64,000 nt of DNA from Trichomonas vaginalis G3 (lineage: Eukaryota; Parabasalia; Trichomonadida; Trichomonadidae). The position numbers and the translations under genes were made by a program. This document shows positions 19,045 to 30,063 of this stretch, piece by piece. The stretch is from contig NC_067205.1 in assembly GCF_026262505.1 (NCBI RefSeq), positions 19,465,645 through 19,529,644 of the forward strand, given 5' to 3'. Numbering within the stretch: the first letter of the stretch is position 1; each line of letters opens with the position of its first letter. The notes beneath the pieces are model-generated. The model was not told where the DNA came from, made no database searches, and saw only the letters and a program-made list of their open reading frames with translations.

Positions 19045-20914
19045 CCGAATAAGTACTCGATTCCATATGGAGGGACTGATGTGGTCGTGATAGACCTCAT
19101 GACATCATAATTGAAGCCAACAGTGTCATTATTATTGTTAGTTCGAAAATTGAGAAGCAGTTTTCTGAGGACTGGAAGTATCCAAGACTTCTATATCATA
19201 GAAATAAAATCCTTTAGTATATACCCTGCTAATATACTTTTCAATATCATCAATATCTTTACTACAAATGAAGTTATGAGCAATACTCGAAATAGCGTCA
19301 CGGGGGTTTACGGATTTTTTTCCTATCGTCGTAAAAATACGGAAAGTACATCAGTAAAGGACGATAGAAAGTGATTTTAGGAATGGTTAGCAATTGGACC
19401 AATCTGATTATGCCCATGATCAAGAAAGACTTTGGGTATGAACATATTGTGTACATGTATACATTTACAACTTATATAACTGATTCATTATCTGATTAAG
19501 CATATATGCTAAATTGATGAAAGTATGATCTTAATTTGTTCAGATTAAGATCAGTATATAGTTAATTACCTAATTTATTAGGCTTCTCAAAAAATATTGA
19601 AATAATTTGTGTGTATAATCATTTATTTACGATTTATCATAATTTTATTGGTGTACTTTTTTATATTTTACTATTATTATTAATTCAACTTGTTGAAATA
19701 AAAAAAGAATATTAAAAATTTGTCTTTTATGCATTGGAACCTAGAATAGTAATATACAGTTTGAGTAAATATGAAATAGGCTTAGGAAAAAGTGATAGGT
19801 ATAAAGAAATTACTATAAGAATTTTTTATTCATAATTGTAAAAAGATAATTGGTAGTATAGTTTAAATTTGGAAGTCTTTCAATGTATGAGCTGCATAAG
19901 TAAAATTTGAATGGAAATTGTTACAAGAATTTTTTAAATTTGTATTTTGTTCAGAAAGACTTGAGTATTTGTTTCTTATTGCTGGTGAGGATCTGGATTC
20001 GACTGGAAATGAAGGATTTGCTCTTTGATAAAATGTTGATAAAATTTATGTTAAAAAATTACTTGCGATATGTAGAGTAATCCTAAATATTGATTCTGCT
20101 AATTGTAAGATTAATAAATTTGAAGAAAAATCTGTTTTGAGTGATAATTTGATGAAGATATTCGAATTGTCATAAAATTTCGTAATGAATTATAATCTTT
20201 TAATATTTGTAGTGAATATGATTAGTTGAGTGTCTTAATTGCGAGTAATATAGAAAAATGTTATTTTTTTTGTAATTTGTGAAATAGTGATAAGTAATAA
20301 TAGATGTATTGCGTGTTATATGTTGTTGATGTCAATATCCCGCTATTAACATTATTGTTACTTGATATTAGAATAAAAATGATTGGTTTCATCATTATTC
20401 TATAGTTTATGTATCATCGTTATTATAATTCTAAATAGGATTACTAATATCAAGGTGATATTTGTTAATTTCTATAAAGGTGCTAGAAAGCTAATCATTT
20501 GTCAAATTTGTGTGAATAGGCATCATCCATGATGGAATTGGGTTATTTGGCGTGGGTCTTTCGAGGAGATCTTTAGTTGGAGTTGGATAATCCAGAATGA
20601 AAAAATTATAAACGTTCATTTTTGTTCAAGTTTTATTTCTTTCATCTTTAGAAAGTTTTTATTCTATCTCATTGTTTTTAATGGTAATATAATCGTATTT
20701 TCAAAAATTTGTGGAATAATCAAATTTGTTATTTCAAATTGAAGTTATAGCATTTATATTGTAAGAAATATAGATACACATCATGTAGGCTTAAATTATT
20801 CTTTATTGAAGTCTGTTACTCAAATTTTAAATTGAATTTGTTATTATTGTGGTAAAAAATCAATTCAATTATCGATACCAAAAATAATTTTATTTTCTAA
20901 TGTGGAATCGATTG
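19045..20914. other. AT-rich spacer, no gene seen
   Basis: About 1.9 kb with roughly four fifths A+T by eye, many TAAT/ATAT runs and no convincing coding stretch. A single open stretch at 19111-19374 has no recognisable content and biased composition. Ends at the poly-A terminus of Polinton B1. Confidence 0.6.
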
Positions 20915-21093
20915 AAAAAAAAAAAAAAAAAAAAAAAAAAGGTAGTGGGGCTTCCAGGCACTTCGTGCCTTCTAGCCCTGATGTTGATGTTTAGTATAAA
21001 TGAAGTTTTTATTCGGAAAATTGTTAGTCTTCTGGGTCGAAAACATTATATATAATGTGTCGCTTTTCACAAATTATATATGTTTTCATGTTT
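20915..21093 (+). repeat. Polinton B1 terminal inverted repeat with poly-A end and hairpin
   Basis: A26 (20915-20940), then GGTAGTGGGGCTTCCAGGCA and on to about 21093. The reverse complement occurs at 53694-53868 with a T22 end. A hairpin sits at 20948-20978: outer GGGCT/AGCCC and inner AGGCAC-TTC-GTGCCT. The poly-A/poly-T run is mirrored at the two ends, so it belongs to the terminal repeat and not to the target. Confidence 0.9.
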
Positions 21094-21687
21094 TGTTAAG
21101 ACTTCTTCGTAAATGTTTTGTCAAGACTTCTTCGTAAATGTTTTGTCAAGACTTCTTCGTAAATGTTTTGTCAAGACTTCTTCGTAAATGTTTTGTCAAG
21201 ACTTCTTCGTAAATGTTTTGTCAAGACTTCTTCGTAAATGTTTTGTCAAGACTTCTTCGTAAATGTTTTGTCAAGACTTCTTCGTACATGTTTTGTCAAA
21301 CATGAACGTAAATGTTTTGTCAAGACTTCTTCGTAAATGTTTTGTCAAGACTTCTTCGTAAATGTTTTGTCAAGACTTCTTCGTAAATGTTTTGTCAAGA
21401 CTTCTTCGTAAATGTTTTGTCAAGACTTCTTCGTACATGTTTTGTCATGATTTCATCGTAAATGTTTTGTCAAGACTTCTTCGTAAATGTTTTGTCAAGA
21501 CTTCTTCGTAAATGTTTTGTCAAGACTTCTTCGTAAATGTTTTGTCAAGACTTCTTCGTAAATGTTTTGTCAAGACTTCTTCGTAAATGTTTTGTCAAGA
21601 CTTCTTCGTAAATGTTTTGTCAAGACTTCTTCGTAAATGTTTTGTCAAGACTTCTTCGTAAATGTTTTGTCAAGACTTCTTCGTAAA
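21094..21687 (+). repeat. 25-bp minisatellite inside the Polinton end
   Basis: About 23-24 near-perfect copies of a 25-bp unit made of AATGTTTTGTC plus AAGACTTCTTCGTA. Rare variant units with TTCGTACATG or AAACATGAACGTA recur at intervals, hinting at a higher-order period. B2 has only about five such units at the corresponding place (53395-53700) and C has none. Confidence 0.95.
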
Positions 21688-21707
21688 ATCAGACAAAAAT
21701 AATGTTT

Positions 21708-21844
21708 AGGTGAAGAGGTGAGATTTCACCTGTTTTTTCACCTAATTTTTCACCCTCTTGAATTTTCATGAATTTTACACCAAAAATAATGTTTAGGTGA
21801 AGAGGTGAGATTTCACCTGTTTTTTCACCTAATTTTTCACCCTC
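21708..21844. repeat. Dispersed palindromes, GGTGA flavour, two direct copies
   Basis: Two nearly identical units at 21708-21754 and 21795-21844: AGGTGAAGAGGTGAGATTTC, then ACC, TTTTTTCACC arms and CTTGAATTTTCATGAA. B2 has the GGTTA flavour at the matching site. Confidence 0.85.
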
Positions 21845-21937
21845 TTGAATTTTCATGAAATTTACACCAAAAATATACTACTAGGGTCATTTACGAAGAA
21901 ATCTCAACAAAGTCTTTACGATGAAATCTTGACAAAA

Positions 21938-21975
21938 CATAGACAAGAAAGTTCATGAGAAATTAGATGAAGAAG
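21938..21975 (+). repeat. 38-bp fragment identical to KilA-N gene 1 of Polinton A
   Basis: Identical by eye to 2815-2852 (begins CATAGACAAGAAAGTTCATG). It is flanked by partial copies of the 25-bp minisatellite unit in reverse orientation, so a gene scrap has been patched into the repeat array. Confidence 0.85.
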
Positions 21976-22015
21976 TCTTAACAAAGTCTTTACGAAGAAA
22001 TTCATGAAAATTCAA

Positions 22016-22065
22016 GAGGTGAGAAATGAGGTGAAAAAAGAGGTGAAATCTCACCTCTTCACCTA
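22016..22065. repeat. Dispersed palindrome, GGTGA flavour, reversed
   Basis: AGAGGTGAGAAATGAGGTG, then AGGTGAAATCTCACC and TCTTCACC; opposite orientation to the two copies at 21708-21844. Confidence 0.8.
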
Positions 22066-22191
22066 AAATATATTTTTGGGTCATTTACACTCATTTACGA
22101 AGAAATCTCAACAAAGTCTTTACGAAGAAGTCATAACAAAGTCTTTACGAAGAAGTCACAATAAACATCTGTCAAAAACCGCTTTTTAACT

Positions 22192-22200
22192 TCACTTAAA
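22192..22200 (+). promoter_or_regulatory. Initiator-like TCACTT before the large basic protein gene
   Basis: TCACTTAAA directly before the ATG at 22201, conserved at 57470 (C) and, on the minus strand, at 53176-53184 (B2). It fits the Trichomonas TCA-Y-(T/A) initiator consensus. Confidence 0.5.
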
Positions 22201-25200
22201 ATGCCACGTAAGCTACGTAAGAATATACGTAAGAGGAAGAGAGCATTGAAACATCCAATAGTAAAACTGACACCACAACAACAGTTGCAACAACAAATGA
22301 TGAATGACCCCACTATGTTGCAACAAATGTCAAGCAACCCTATGCTTTTAAACCGAGTTATTGGTGCACAGAGTGGAGGTTTAAGAGCGGCACTTTTAGC
22401 GAAAATGGCAGGCTATGGTGGAGCTGCAGACGGAACAGCTTATAACCCTCAAAGTCAAATGAATTTGAGTTCACTCAAAAATCAAATAACAGATGTCAAA
22501 AAGTCAAACATAGACATACAGAAGCAAATAAGTGAAAACGAAAAGAAACTAGAATATGACAGACACACAAAGAAACTCAATGAGTTAAACGTAGAGAAAA
22601 AGAAGAAAGAAGAACAACTGAAAGAACTAAGTACAGAGGAATATGCGAAAAAAGTGTCAGAAAAAGCAGCAGAAGTAGCAAAAATGGAACAAGATGTTAT
22701 AAATTTGAAAAACCATACTACTCAATATAAAATACTGAAAGATGAAGAGATAAAACAAAAAGCCCTGAAGACATATATGGATAGCGATGAGTATAAAAAA
22801 GAAGTTGAAGCAAATGTAAAGGCAGAAAAACTTTTACAGTTGCAAAACCAAACCGTACAGTATGAAAACTTAGCACAAGAAAGTAAAAATAACGACGCGG
22901 CTATGCAAAAGGCAATGAAAAGCGCAGAATATATAAAAGCCAACAATGACTGGTTAGATGCCCAAGCCAACGCTAAAGCAGCCCAACTCATAGGGTCAAT
23001 AAGGACAAAAATACAAGCGGATGAAGACAGTTCAAATGAAGCTTTAATGAATGCTGACTTTAAGAATGCCTTCGAAGCTCTTCATAGTAAGGTGAAACAA
23101 GTGAACGACTTCTCATCTGGAAAGAAACTGAAGTCTGAAGGTTTCGACAAAGAGTTAAAAGAAGTAGCACAAAATATGACGAAAATAACAGATGCAGCAA
23201 CGAGACAGGCAGTTCAAAGTGCCTATGACGCCGTTAGAGCAACTGTTGTGAAAAGTCAAGAAAAAGAGTTACAACAGACCAAAACAGACCTAGTAAATGC
23301 TTTCTTAAGAACGAAAAGTCAGGTAGGACATTACGCTGCAGATGGAACATATGTGCCAGCTGGTGGAACTTATATACCAGCTGTTGGAACTTATATACCA
23401 CCAAACCCTCCAAGAGAAGCACCTGCACCAGGACTACCTAACACATTTACATCGTCACATGGACACAGACACAGGCATGCACCAAAACCAACACAACAAC
23501 CAACAGTTCAAAACCCTGCACAACAACCAACAGTTCAAAACCCTGCACAACAACCACCTCCACAACCAGAGCAAGGACATAAAAGAAGTAGAGAACAAGG
23601 AAACCAAGAATTCTTAAAAATGCTTAAAGAAGAGTGTGGTTTCCCAGATACTGTTGACTTTAGTGACAGATATAAAGAAGCTATTGGAAAGTTCAAGGAT
23701 GGAAATACTGACCCGAACCTATTTAGCTTTATGGCTCAGCACCAAAACGGATATAATCTCAAACCTGGAAAATACAAGCTCGCTAAGGGATATGATTTAA
23801 TAGCATATCATCCAAATGACATGAACGAATTTACTCCGAGATATTTGATGTCAGAGCTAAATGACAATTCAACTTTCGTCATGAAACGCGTAAAAAATAG
23901 AGACGGAACGAAAGAACAAAAGCTTATGAATGCGGATGACGTAGATAGGGAAATTGTTAAAAACGGTCTCGGAATATATGAAATGCCAGCAGATGAGGTA
24001 CAAGAAACTCCACAGGAAGAAATAGTTCAGATACAACCAGACATGGAAGAAATAGTTCAGCAACAACAGCTAGAAGAGCCTGAAGGAAACGAACAAGTCC
24101 TTCCTTTGGAAACTAACTTCACAGAACTAGATGAAGATTTGGAACAGCCGAAAAATCTTGACCCTCAACAAGAGTATGCGGAGAATATGGAATATTTCCA
24201 AGAGTCTAAAAAAAATTCGGCTGACATAGTAGAAGAATATCGAAAAATGTTTGCCGACATACAAAAGACTCCAACACCAGATGAAAATATTCAGCATAGA
24301 ATGAAAGTACTGAAAGAAAATGTACACAAATACAACAACCCTTTTTACTTACGAGCATTTAACGTTCAATCTTCGGATGAACTCGGTGAAAATAAAAGGT
24401 TAAATTTCAAGAAAACATATAGAAATGAAACATTGTTTAAAGTTCATTCAGAACCTAACCAAGATGGAAACAAACCTACTTTTGTTTCTGCAGACGATGG
24501 AACTACAATGAGATGGGGTCATAAAGCTAATCCAGATAGGTGGTTCATAAACTTACAACCACAATTCCAAGAAGTTGTAGACGCAATGGAAGTCAATGGT
24601 GAACCAGATATAGCTGGTATTTTCAGCGCGGCTTTAATGCCATTGAAAGATATGAAACATGCAGATATTTTGGACCAGTATGAAATGAACATGGCTGATG
24701 GAAATATAACACCTGACGTTCTAAAACATTTATCTCAAAGAACTACACAGAACCATAGAGATGGTATATTTGGTGAAGAGTTTAGAAAGAAAGTTAGGGA
24801 GGGCGAAGGAAGAGAACCTATTGTACATGACCTTGCAAACGAAAGTTTACAAAATGTCATAAAAACTTACTTTGCAGACAATGAAATGAGAAGGGATGAA
24901 TATTTAAGAAAACTCAAATGGACAGTACCAAATGAAATGTTAGTATTGAAAAACATGTTCCTTGACAAAATAAAACCAACTACAGAAATAAACGACGCAA
25001 GACTGAAAGATTGGGTAAAAGCTTTCCCATTCACAAAAGATATAGTTGGTAACATGGAAAGAAAACCAGAATGGCTACAAAAACATATATTTGGAAACGA
25101 GCTTATTCCATATGGACAGGCACTGTTTGAAGAGCTTGAACCAGAAACTCAGGAAAGAGTCATGCAAACAATACGCAAAGACTCAAATACAGACTATGAC

Positions 25201-25284
25201 AAACTCTTTCTAGGATATAGGTTACCTGAGATGGGCGACCAGAGCCAAAAGGCAAAAAGACATGGGAAATTTGCAACATACTAG
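22201..25284 (+). CDS. Large basic coiled-coil Polinton protein, B1 copy
   Basis: 1027 residues. Very basic N-terminus (MPRKLRKNIRKRKRALKHP), Gln/Met-rich segment, a long coiled coil from about residue 80 to 380, GGTYIPA-type repeats, a Pro/Gln/Thr repeat zone (PTVQNPAQQ, two units here) and a folded-looking C-terminal half with no recognised motif. Copies in B2 and C are 1092 and 1069 residues and differ mainly in repeat number and at the C-terminal end. Its position beside the capsid gene suggests a core, DNA-condensing or scaffold protein; that is inference. One long frame is open in this copy, but its end is unlike the other two. Confidence 0.65.
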   Translation: MPRKLRKNIRKRKRALKHPIVKLTPQQQLQQQMMNDPTMLQQMSSNPMLLNRVIGAQSGGLRAALLAKMAGYGGAADGTAYNPQSQMNLSSLKNQITDVKKSNIDIQKQISENEKKLEYDRHTKKLNELNVEKKKKEEQLKELSTEEYAKKVSEKAAEVAKMEQDVINLKNHTTQYKILKDEEIKQKALKTYMDSDEYKKEVEANVKAEKLLQLQNQTVQYENLAQESKNNDAAMQKAMKSAEYIKANNDWLDAQANAKAAQLIGSIRTKIQADEDSSNEALMNADFKNAFEALHSKVKQVNDFSSGKKLKSEGFDKELKEVAQNMTKITDAATRQAVQSAYDAVRATVVKSQEKELQQTKTDLVNAFLRTKSQVGHYAADGTYVPAGGTYIPAVGTYIPPNPPREAPAPGLPNTFTSSHGHRHRHAPKPTQQPTVQNPAQQPTVQNPAQQPPPQPEQGHKRSREQGNQEFLKMLKEECGFPDTVDFSDRYKEAIGKFKDGNTDPNLFSFMAQHQNGYNLKPGKYKLAKGYDLIAYHPNDMNEFTPRYLMSELNDNSTFVMKRVKNRDGTKEQKLMNADDVDREIVKNGLGIYEMPADEVQETPQEEIVQIQPDMEEIVQQQQLEEPEGNEQVLPLETNFTELDEDLEQPKNLDPQQEYAENMEYFQESKKNSADIVEEYRKMFADIQKTPTPDENIQHRMKVLKENVHKYNNPFYLRAFNVQSSDELGENKRLNFKKTYRNETLFKVHSEPNQDGNKPTFVSADDGTTMRWGHKANPDRWFINLQPQFQEVVDAMEVNGEPDIAGIFSAALMPLKDMKHADILDQYEMNMADGNITPDVLKHLSQRTTQNHRDGIFGEEFRKKVREGEGREPIVHDLANESLQNVIKTYFADNEMRRDEYLRKLKWTVPNEMLVLKNMFLDKIKPTTEINDARLKDWVKAFPFTKDIVGNMERKPEWLQKHIFGNELIPYGQALFEELEPETQERVMQTIRKDSNTDYDKLFLGYRLPEMGDQSQKAKRHGKFATY

Positions 25285-25438
25285 ATGAACATAATGCAAA
25301 GATGCAACAACTTCAAGCAGAGGGCAATGAAGGAAAAAGAAGAGTTAAAAACTCAGTCAGGAAGAAAGTAAAGCTTGGTCCACGTGGGTTCTATTATGAC
25401 ATATAAATCCAACTATTCTATATTTTTACTCATATGAA

Positions 25439-27043
25439 ATGTACGCCGCTCAGAAATAACGCCAACAGTTTTTGGATGCTATGAATGGAAATGTTTCCGA
25501 ATGGTATAACGAATGCGACAATGCCATTAGAAGGTCAGAAATAGTTCCTGGAACTTACGAATATACAACTGCTGTTTCTTATGGAAATGTAGGTGAGTTT
25601 GGAGAAGGTTCTTCAACAACAGTAGATATTGCTTGCGACAGGTTTCATATTATTTCTATTGACAACTCATTCTTATACGTGGAACAAGACATTGAAATAA
25701 AACCTTCTGCCAAGTTGTCTGACAAGAAAGGTTGCAATGGAATTTTCTATGTCGGATACCAATATGCTCCAGAAGTTTTCATGGGATATAAGATATATTC
25801 TAACTCTGACTTAGTTCAAACAGTAAACATGGGCAAACTATGAATGGTTCGCTTTAAGAAACTCAGTACAACCACAAGCTAGAGAACAAACAGACCAGTA
25901 TGCAACTATTGAGAAAATAAGAAGACTTGACCCTAACGTTCCAGGAGTTATGTTAACCTTTCTGGACAAACTCAGCAGCAGTAACCAAAGTAAAACTGAA
26001 ACTTAGAGTTCCTTTGTCATCTTTCCTCATCTTCAGGTTTTTAAGATACTTGCCAAACTGGGCAGGAAAAATTTCTATCGAACTTACTCCAAGCAAAAAT
26101 AACTTAGTCATTGCACCAACACAAGACCCATTCACTCTTACAGAAGTAGTGGGAACAAATAAAATGTCATTCGCCGACTTTTGCAAAAACAAAGTTGACT
26201 TAGACTTTGGTTTCTCAAACCTCAACACTGAAGTAAACTATTATTTCAATGCTGCTGGAGATGCTTGGGACCCAGTTAAGTTCACATGCGAAAAATTTGA
26301 ATGCAAGAGAATAGAAAGCAGACTTGCAGTCTATATGTTGGACCCAGATATTTCAAATGCTTTAGCTGCCAAATAATTGCAGTTCCACTTATGTTCCCTA
26401 TACACCAAATATCTGTCAAAGACTTTGCAGGTGAAGTTGGAAACCAAAGTGCTGACCCAGGTGCAAGAACAGATATTGCTTTAACAACTGCAATGAAACA
26501 TGCAGATACTATGTTTGTACTGTTCAGACGAACTATAAATGACTATTCTTGTTTCTACAACCCTGGTATTAAATATCATATAAACATAGATGGCAAATAC
26601 TATCCAAGAGAAGAATATTCTACAGTTGAGGATATGAGGTCATACAACTTGACATTAGATGCTATGAACTTTAACAACAACTTCACAACAACCATTAACC
26701 CTGAAATGCAAAGTTCTATTATGCCATATGTGAAAGTATGGACTCATACAGGAGGTCAAAAAACTCAATATACAAATGGAGACCGTTCAAACTTTGGCTT
26801 GGCATTCCATTTGCTGACTCAGAAGACTTTATGGGTGGTATTTCAACTGTTGGTACAGTTCAAATACAATATACTGGTGACAGAGACGGTCCAGATGAAC
26901 TGAGAGCAAAGAAGTTTACAAAACCAATAGCACTTTTCACGGAAGATGCTCTTTTGAAGATTCGTTCGATGAAACCTGCTGGGGCTCCTCAGATTGGTAT
27001 AACGACAGCTTCCATCGAGCAGATTTTGGCAGCAGGTCAGTAA
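25439..27043 (+). pseudogene. Major capsid candidate, B1 copy, fossil
   Basis: Counterpart of the 534-aa protein at 48224-49828 in B2. Broken at several points. Preceded by TCATATGAAATG, the same start context as in B2 and C. Confidence 0.75.
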
Positions 27044-27045
27044 GT

Positions 27046-27358
27046 TGTTCTTGAACTGACTTCTCTCCGTCAAATATTGACAGTACGCCAGTTTTGATAT
27101 ATATATTGTATTAAAAACTTTCCTTTAGAAATATCGGTCAGTTTTGTTGTTATATTTGTTGTCTGCTTCAAGAACTTTCACCATTTCAGTTATACCAACT
27201 TTCTTTGCTTTATGAAAATATTTGGTTCAGCAAAGACTGCTATTCTATAACATTTTCCATTGTTTGTATAAAGAACTACTCTGTCAATGTATTTGTATTG
27301 TTTGTGTGGTGTAAACTTTGTTCTGCTTCAATTCGAAGAGATACTCGAATACGTCCAT
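27046..27358 (-). pseudogene. 139-aa-type accessory gene convergent with capsid, B1 copy, fossil
   Basis: Counterpart of 47911-48330 in B2 (MDVFEYLFELKQNKVYTHKQ family). Lies tail-to-tail with the capsid gene as in the other copies. Broken. Confidence 0.6.
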
Positions 27359-27374
27359 CTTTTTTTCTAAGTAA

Positions 27375-27955
27375 ATGTCATTTCCGAAAAATAGAAGCGT
27401 AAGTGTTTCAAAAGGTTTAATGGCGGTGGCAGATGTGAAGTTAAATTCACCAACTCAAACAAACAGTCAAAGTGTTGTTTGTCAATGTCAAAGAAAGAGA
27501 TGTTGAAGTGGGAAACCATACGAAGACCAAGATGGTATAACAATAGTTCCTGTAAAAGAACAACCAATACCCTGAAGTTAGCAGAGACTTAAGTTCTGTT
27601 GCAGATATTCGAAATGACTACCAACAACTTAAAGACAAACTTAAAACTCAGGAGAAGATTTGTCAAGCTTTGGGTATAATGTTAAACTTGGTCGAGCACA
27701 ACCCTGTAAAAGTGAACTCATATGTCATCGCACCTCATGAAATTTTGAAAGAACTATTGAAACTTTTGACAGAGGCAGACGATATAAACATCAAAGAAAT
27801 AGAACCCGACATTGCTTGCTGTGGTGGTTTCATACAATGTCATTGACAAGATATACGTTATGAAAGGAGGTGAAACGTTGAACTTAAAATATAGTTTCCC
27901 AGACGTCATAAAAATATTTGACGACCACAACATTTCATTAAAGTTTGTTTGCTAA
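27375..27955 (+). pseudogene. 177-aa-type accessory gene, B1 copy, fossil
   Basis: Counterpart of 47316-47849 in B2. It shares a short divergent promoter region with the minus-strand gene at 27046-27358. Broken. Confidence 0.6.
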
Positions 27956-27959
27956 GTAA

Positions 27960-28760
27960 ATGGCAGAAGACATAGTGGTTTTATACTATTACGACTAAAA
28001 ACCCTGAGTCATATAATTCTATAACAACAAACTTACAAAGTCCTCAAGGACGATATTGTAAACTGACCTTAAACACGATGACGACTAAAGCCTGTTTTGC
28101 TCTTTTGACAGCCAGAAAGACTTTGTTGTTGTGAATGGTAAAAAAATACTTCTTTGAAGATACTTACTCAGATATACCACCAACAGGTTTTGTTGACTTA
28201 TTTAATACTTTAAGGACGAGTGTAACATGTGCTGCAACTAGAGCAGGTTTCATTATGTTTGGATGTCCGACTGAGTTTACTATAAACAATATGAGCTATA
28301 ATACAAAACTTATATCTGGTTTTTTACTACCAACAGTTTCCTATAACAGGAAAAGGTGTCATACAAGGAATGTCTGTTCCATTGACTTTAAGTACACCTA
28401 TTTATATATGTTTCAAACTTAGGTTCAAAGTGCTATTCGAATGTTGACAGAAACTACTATGACCAAAAGATACTCATGCGTATAAACAACACTTTCTCTG
28501 CTGGTTTGCCTATTGTTCATTCGAATGCAGAGTTTTCAACCTTAGTGAACTCAAACACTTTGGCAAGTATAACATTGACATTAGTTGACGCAAACTTTGT
28601 TCCTGTAAAACTTTTATGTCCTATGTATTTGTCAATGACGGCAGAAAGTTTCGAATTGGAAGATGCAACTGGTGAAAGTATTGTATTACAAGAACAACTT
28701 CAACAACAAATAGCTCAAGAACAACAAATGCAACAAATGGAACAACAAAGTCAAGAATAA
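27960..28760 (+). pseudogene. Minor capsid candidate, B1 copy, fossil
   Basis: Counterpart of 46275-47069 in B2, ending in a Gln-rich tail (QQQIAQEQQMQQMEQQSQE). Beta-rich, no enzymatic motif. Broken. Confidence 0.55.
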
Positions 28761-28791
28761 AAAAATATTATTTTTTTTTATTTTTATAAAA

Positions 28792-30028
28792 ATGTACAGA
28801 ATAGATGTTTCAGATTTTTATGACTTCCAAGCATTCAGAAATATGTGTCCATTTCGAGACTATAACAAAGCAGTCGAGAATTTGAAACGTTTAGTCATTT
28901 ATGTCGACTCTGCCCCAGAATGTTATGTTATGAAAGAATGGGATGTAGTCTTTAACAAACCTAAAGCGACAATAGTTTCAGAACAAGAATGTAGACAGAA
29001 ACTTAAGAAAATAAAAGTTGTACAAGTTGGAATGAAGATGTTAGATGCTTGGGATATCTTATTGTCAAAGTTAGAAGATTTTTCAGTTCGTGGTATAAAG
29101 TTTTATACACCTTCTCCAAACTTCTATTCTATCTTCACTGGATATAAATATGAACAAGTAGAATGGAAAGAAAATATTATAGAAGCTTGGTTAGACCATG
29201 TCAAAGAAATTATATGCAATGGAAACGAAAAGGTTTATGAGTATATCTTATGTTGGTTTGCAAACATCTTACAACATCCAAGTGCTAAAAAATGAAACTG
29301 CTCTCATTATAATTGGAAAACAAGGAACTGGTAAGAATACTTTCTTTACAGATATTTTGTGCAAACTGTTAGAAGGTTATTCGAACCCTAATATGACAAA
29401 CTTAGAAAACATCTGCGGTAAATTTAACTCTTCAATTGAGAATATGAAACTTATAGTTTGCAATGAACTTCAAAGTATAGATACAACAAAAGTTTTAAAC
29501 TCAGATGCTTTGAAGAGTCTTATAACAGACAAAGTTGGAGTTGTTGAAAGAAAGTATAAAGACCAAAGAGTTTGTGAAAATGTTGCAAACTTCATTATGG
29601 TTTCAAACAATGCTGTTCCGATGAAGTTAGAAAGTTCTGACAGAAGATATGTAGTTGTCAGAACGTCAGATTCTCATATGCAAGATACTGAATATTTTGA
29701 CGCTTTGTCAGAATGTTTGACATCTGACTTTTACAACCACTTGTTCTCATATTTCATGACATTAGATATTTCTAAGTTCAATCCAAGACAAATTCCACAT
29801 ACCGAAGAGAGACAAACATTGTTAGAAGCAAACAAGAGTGTATATGAACTGTTCATAGATGAAACTGACTTTGTGTCATTAGATGAAAAGTCTTTATATG
29901 ATGAATATAAACAATATTGTCAAGAATATGGTTATATGGCAGCTTCTAAACGAACATTCTTGGCAAATGTCAAAAGTCTTTTAGACGTTCAGAATGGTGT
30001 ATATACAAAGAAAAATTTTTCTGAGTAA
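28792..30028 (+). pseudogene. SF3 (D5-like) helicase, B1 copy, fossil
   Basis: Counterpart of the open 411-aa gene at 45011-46246. Walker A GKQGTGKNTFF, Walker B LIVCNEL and the SF3 motif C NFIMVSNN are all visible. Broken. Confidence 0.85.
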
Positions 30029-30063
30029 ATTTTAAAAAAATATTTTTTTATCCGATAGAAAAG

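Noticed and set aside
19111-19374. 87-aa plus-strand open frame upstream of HUS1
   Set aside because: Low-complexity AT-rich composition, no motif, no start context.
21094-21687. CRISPR-like array
   Set aside because: Units are contiguous with no spacers, and the context is a eukaryotic Polinton end.
23342-23617. Alternative frames with His/Gln-rich repeats inside the large basic protein genes (also 51648-51971 and 58611-58937)
   Set aside because: Shadow frames of the Pro/Gln repeat zone in the real gene.
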